Below are positions 59,110 to 64,000 of a stretch of 64,000 nucleotides of DNA, one piece after another. The stretch is from NCBI GenBank assembly GCA_018350325.1, contig JAEVLN010000012.1, positions 2,315,991-2,379,990 of the forward strand. Reading direction: 5' to 3'. Both the position numbers and the translations under genes were made by a program. Positions within the stretch are counted from its first letter, which is position 1, and each line of letters begins with the position of its first letter. The DNA is from Globodera rostochiensis (lineage: Eukaryota; Nematoda; Chromadorea; Rhabditida; Heteroderidae). Below the pieces are notes generated by a model. It saw nothing but the letters and a program-made list of their open reading frames with translations. It had not been told where the DNA came from and did no database searches.

Positions 59110-62100
59110 TGTGTGGTGATGGTGGTCCTCCTCCCCGGCGTTGACGAGCAGTACATCGTTGTTGACACTGTCCGTCTCATTGTTATGCCATTGTAGCTCC
59201 GCTTCTTCCAGCATTCCTTTTGCTTCTTTGGCAAACATTTAAGCCATATTCAACACCAAAACGCGAAAAAGTAAGCAAAAGGTTGCCAGGGGAAGTGCTT
59301 TCTTGGGTTAGCGTTCGAAAATGTTTGCCAAACGTTCTACAAACATTTTGGCCAAAGAGAAAGTGTACTCGGGCGCCTGGCCGACAATTCTTTCCCACCA
59401 TCCCCCGAGGGCGCTTAATTTGTCACTAATAATAACACAAATAATAATTAGCAGCTCTGCTGCTGGAGGGAAAGAGGTTGGTGCGTTAAGCCTCGTGAGG
59501 AAAAGCTTCATAATTGGGTATTACTCGTTGGGGTCGTAGCATCCGATTGGCATTGTGTTGCCATGGCGATGCCTGACAAATGTCCCCTTGGGGTATTTTT
59601 GGCCATTGCCTTTGGTCCGAGGGAAGTGCGCAAAGCACGCGACATTGCTTGAGGCATAAACAAGCACTTTGGCAAAATGCGCTGACATTAGCCTCATTTG
59701 TAAAACAAAAAAGGAACAACTTTTTTGCCTAAGAATTTATGTCTTGTTATGACATGAATTCTAAATTTAGGGGTTTTTCTTTTTTCCCTGGGGGGCTCCG
59801 AGACCCCCGGGGGGTTTTGTGCTGTTTAAAGCAAAAACATTTTAACCAATTATGTTTATTTGTTGCGGAACAGACTTTTGGCTAAATGTACAAAGAGAGC
59901 TTTTCTTTCCATTCCCCCAATTGTTCTTGTCGAGTGACCGTTGGCCGTCGTTTCCATTGCATTTATTTGTTTATTCCATTTCCTTTCCCCCCCCCCCCCC
60001 CCGGAGACTTCGCGTCCCCCCCCCCTCCCCCCCCTCCCGCCCTTCCAATTTTGCCACCCTTTCGCATTTCCTTTCTCCGTCCATGGAGTGAATTACCCTT
60101 TTATTGGCATCCGTCCCGCTTTAGAAAGATGGCCGGGCCGGCCATTACTTTCTTTGGAAAGGTTTATTCTTCGCATTTTGAAACCGAATGGGCAATTAAA
60201 CACAAATCCCTCAAAACACCGAGGAGTTTTACCGACCGAAAATATTCATTTGATCGTCGATTAATTCGACGATCGAATGCCGAAAAAGCACTTTTTGTGT
60301 GTGATTTGGTGCCTTATGCCCTCGGGCGCATTATAAATGGCCGCTGTTTCCGTCCAGCCGGCGAGTCGGCTGTCACTTATTCCATTAGGGCCGGAGGGGA
60401 ACCCTTTTTCCCTTCCCTTCCCCTTCCTTCCCCCCGGGGGGCGCGTGGGTTCCACAAGAAGGCCAATTAGGCGGCGAAGAGCCAAGACAATGTGCGCCCT
60501 GCGGCGGCCCGGGGATTTGGCCCGGGGGAATTTCCCACCGACACAATTTCCATTTCCATTAGGGGGGGGGGCTTTGGCCGAAGCATCGGTGCCGGGTTCT
60601 GTCGGCCATTCATTCCGAAATCCCTCCCCTCCCCGGAGGGGGGGAGGGGGGGGGACCGAAAGTGAAAGGTCCCGGCAATTTTTGAGCCGCCGCCGCCGTC
60701 TCTTCTTCACTTTCACTTCCAACGCCCGTAGCAATTACCGAAAAGCCAAAATTCCGCCAAGAGAAATATTTAAAAAAAAAGGAAAAAAAGTAAAATCCAC
60801 TCAAATTTTCTGTATTTTATTGCATCCTCCGGCGAAAGTCCTCAACATTTATGACATTCTTTTAGAGCACGCGAACCCCCTGGGCGAACAAACGGAAGAA
60901 ATTCTCCCGGGCATTTTTGGTTGACGGATTTCTTTCTGGTCAATGCCCCCCCCCCGCCCCATCTGTGCCCATTTGATAAGTATGGCATCGAGAGTTGGCA
61001 CTGAATGATTAAATAAATGTGTATCTGTCGCCCCCCCCCCCCAAATTACGCCTCTCGCCCGAACCTTCCCCGGTTGATCAATCGCTTTGTTTCCGATCAA
61101 AAATCCCCCGATCAGACTTTATAACGCAATATTATTATAAGTCATCGGCAGAAGGGCTCTGAAGCAGGCAAATTCTTTCGGTCTTCGGAAATCCTCCGGC
61201 TTTTTTGTTACATATATTCGCCATCCGTGACGGACATTTACTTGGACTTGGGCGCGTCAGACGTTGGACCCCAATTTTGTTGCAAATCCCTCCGGTGATG
61301 GGACTTTGCCGTTGCCTTCCGTCTTCTTCGACCCTCCGGCGTTTTGTTTATTATCCCCCCCCCCACTCATTCTTCCAGCCGAATTGTCCTCTTCCCCTGC
61401 AACAATTCCTGTCATTTATTCCGGCATTTGCTGTTGTTTACTCGACCCATCGGAATTCATTCGCCCCCGGCCAAATGTCCGTTTACCCCCGAGGCCAATG
61501 GCAATTTCCATTTGGCCACCATTTCCCGAGGGCATTTTTCGTTTATTAAAAAGGGCGGCCGAATTTTGGAGATGGAAAATTGAATTTTTGCAAGACCACA
61601 CTGCCTCCCCACCCCACAACCCAAAAAGTGCCCCCCCCTAAAAGTTTTCATCATCCGAAGTCGTCCGTCGTCCACTCTTTCGCCCGCCCATTCATCCGAC
61701 CTAATTTCCCCCCGGGCGCCGCCATTCATCCCAATTTTGCGATTGTTCACGCGGAAATTTTTAAGGCTTTTGGCCCGACGACATCTTTTGGCTTTGAAGC
61801 TAATTTTTGGTCTGTGGTCAACACATTTTGGGGTGAACGATGTTTTAATGACATTTTTTATTGGACTCATTACCCATTTTGGGGGGAAGGAAGTCAATTC
61901 GGGCACAAAACGACGGCCCTTCGGGCGTTGGGCACAAATATTTGGTCGACGATCTTCGCGATGCTTCCTTTCCCATTGTTTGCGCGTCGGATTACACTTT
62001 CGACCGCCGATTGGCCACTTAGCACTTGGCCACTCGACCCTTTTGCCCGCCGAGTGGGCCAATCGGCCAATTCGTTGTCCAACCCTCCAATTGAACAGCC

Positions 62101-64000
62101 CCCACAGCCCCCACAGATGTCCCCGCCGTCCGTCCGTTTGCAGAACTTTGTCCCCCTCCGACCAATCGAATAATGCGAGTGCATCGATCATAAATTTAAT
62201 TGAACCCCCAATAAAATTGACTCTCCAACCAATACATAAATTCAAAATTCGTGGCATTATTATAAGGCGGAATTTGGATTAAATCATCTTTATTCACAAG
62301 AACCCATCCATCGTGTACAAATGAATTTTTCAAACTTTCCAATGGACACCAACAAATAAGCAGGTGCTCGTCGGTTGGCCAAGGGGGGGGGGAGGGGGGG
62401 GGGGGGGGGGGGGGCACCGTTTGTTTGCCAAGGATATGCCATCGCATCGCATCAACGGCGGGCGGAGGGTCGGCAGGTGCCAAAACAATGGCCGGGAGGG
62501 ATACAAATTGGTCGCTTATTTGGGGAAGCTTCTCAAAATAAGCGATGGGAGCAAACAGACAGACAATGAATGGGGGGGGGGGGGGGAATAAGAACATCCC
62601 CCGCCCCGTCCATTGCCATTTTCTTAGACTAAAATTGGACGCCGTCGCGTGTCCGTCCGTCCCTTCAAATTTGTTCTGATCGGCCCTCTGACTGAGGGCT
62701 TCTGGGGCTGATCAGTTTGAGTTGGGTTACTCTTCCAAATGCTACGGTAAAAGGCTTTTTACTTCAAATGTTCAAGAAGCAGTGAAAGAATCCGCCCGTT
62801 CCTTTCCTTATCAGCCGCCCCCCCCCCCCCCCCCCCCGCCATCTCCCATTCCATTTTCCTTCTCTTTTACGGTTCCCCGCGGGCGATGACCGGTCCGATC
62901 CCATCATTCTCCCACCATCGGCCCTCGAGGGGAAAGATTAGCCAAATTTGTGTTCGGCGGGAACCCGCCAAAAGGGTACAAAAGGGGGGGGGGACTCTTG
63001 ACTTGCCGGGCCATCCGTCGATGGAAGAATAATAAAGAAATGAAATGAATGGGGGGGGGGAGGGAAACAAAGAATGGAACGGACGGACGGGATGAGAAAT
63101 GACGGCCCCCCGGGGGGCGGGGGTATCCCAAAATTTACAACCACCTTTTGGCGCCCTTTTGACCACCCTTTCGCTGCCGGGGATTTTCCGCGCATAATTT
63201 TATTTTTTCGTTTTTGAGAAATCGGCAAAATATTAATTTCAAAAACAACTTTTTTTATTGTAAAAGTGATTAAAAATTGCCTCGATTTATTTGCTGCGAT
63301 GGCTTCTCCAAACATTGTTATTACTTTTCTTAATTTGGTATGCGGACTTTCGTCCCAATTTCCTCGCCATAATCCCCTCCGGCACTCTCTCCCCCCGGGC
63401 GATTGTTTTGAACATTGTCCCCCCACAAACATGCACCACCCACCCCTCCCGCCTTACCCCACAGAAATCCAATTAACGCGCCCTGGGGCGATGGCGATAA
63501 TGATGATGATGAGTTAGAGTGAGAGACACCCCCCGAGGGGAGAGGGGTGGGGGCAGAGTAACAACGCCCCGGGGACATTCTCTGTTGGACGGCCATTCTT
63601 TCGTCTGTGCTTCCGGAAAAGGTTACCAAACTCGGATCAATCATGATCTGATCAGCACTTTTTGAGTGCCGGACTGATCCGAATAACGGCGGAATGTTTC
63701 CAAGGCAATTTTTGTGATCGGACGACAGTTTTGGCCTTCGGTATTTGTTCTAAAGCCATTTTTTAAAATTTTGAGTGCGTTCTCATTCATTCATATGCAT
63801 ATTTTATGGCTTCCATAGATAATTTCCCCCCCCCGTCTCCCCCCCCGTCCCATGTTTCCCCCATTTTATTATTATGACGACGCCCCCCCCCTCTCCGATA
63901 TCGCCGTCGATTATTTGATTTGATTATTTCGGATGCCTTTGCCCCCAAATCGGTCAGTGATTACCCCCCCCCCCCCAACCACCACAAAATGGTGGGCCCC
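59110..64000. other. Gene-poor, G/C-run-rich region
   Basis: Nearly 4.9 kb with no recognisable gene. Many long C or G runs (for example 59988-60002, 60018-60037, 62383-62414, 62570-62586, 62818-62837, 63961-63976) and repeated small palindromes such as CCCCGAGGGG at 63531. Three long overlapping ORFs at about 61457-62282 lie on both strands in the same DNA; none has family motifs, so none is called. Exons of a gene extending past the window's right edge could be present. Confidence 0.5.

Overview
The window is eukaryotic and reads as a nematode genome. The genes are split by many 40-70 base introns with TTTCAG-type acceptors, same-strand genes sit close together with acceptor-like AGs just before their start codons, and several families are nematode-typical (a DM-domain factor, a single-DBD nuclear receptor of the expanded nematode kind). 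Long G or C homopolymer runs litter introns and intergenic DNA, and some introns appear to start with GC. Together this suggests a plant-parasitic tylenchid, possibly a cyst nematode; that placement is inference.

Layout. 1-11473 (+): the 3' part of an ST7 homologue, then a complete MON2 homologue of about 41 exons. 11474-14119: AT-rich intergenic DNA with a MITE-like inverted repeat. 14120-17208 (-): a DM-domain regulator with a long Gln-rich tail. 17209-27255: low-complexity G/C-rich DNA holding a small secreted-protein gene (-) and a coiled-coil/Gly-rich gene (+) whose fourth intron contains a 1.5 kb minisatellite. 27256-29066 (+): purine nucleoside phosphorylase, with two short in-frame exons upstream. 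29625-33241 (-): a RIF1 homologue with PP1-docking motifs. 33647-36287 (+): a REEP-family gene and NUP35, 194 bases apart. 36288-42450: a small coiled-coil gene, an unidentified gene, WD40 and other decayed fragments, and two inverted-repeat elements. 44609-45728 (+): a Pro-rich single C2H2-finger protein. 46155-52655 (-): MFSD5-like transporter, nuclear hormone receptor and a 66-residue membrane protein. 53400-57692 (+): UCKL1-like uridine kinase, an uncharacterised coiled-coil/Pro-Gln protein and UFD1, an operon-like cluster. 57899-59109 (-): IFT22, convergent with UFD1. 59110-64000: no gene recognised; G/C-rich low complexity.

Most identifiable genes are housekeeping: endosome-Golgi traffic (MON2), ER shaping (REEP), nuclear pore (NUP35), replication timing and PP1 recruitment (RIF1), ubiquitin-dependent extraction with Cdc48/p97 (UFD1), ciliary transport (IFT22) and purine/pyrimidine salvage (PNP, UCKL1). 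Exon models were made by hand from splice consensus, reading-frame continuity and remembered family conservation. No database was searched and no transcript evidence was available.
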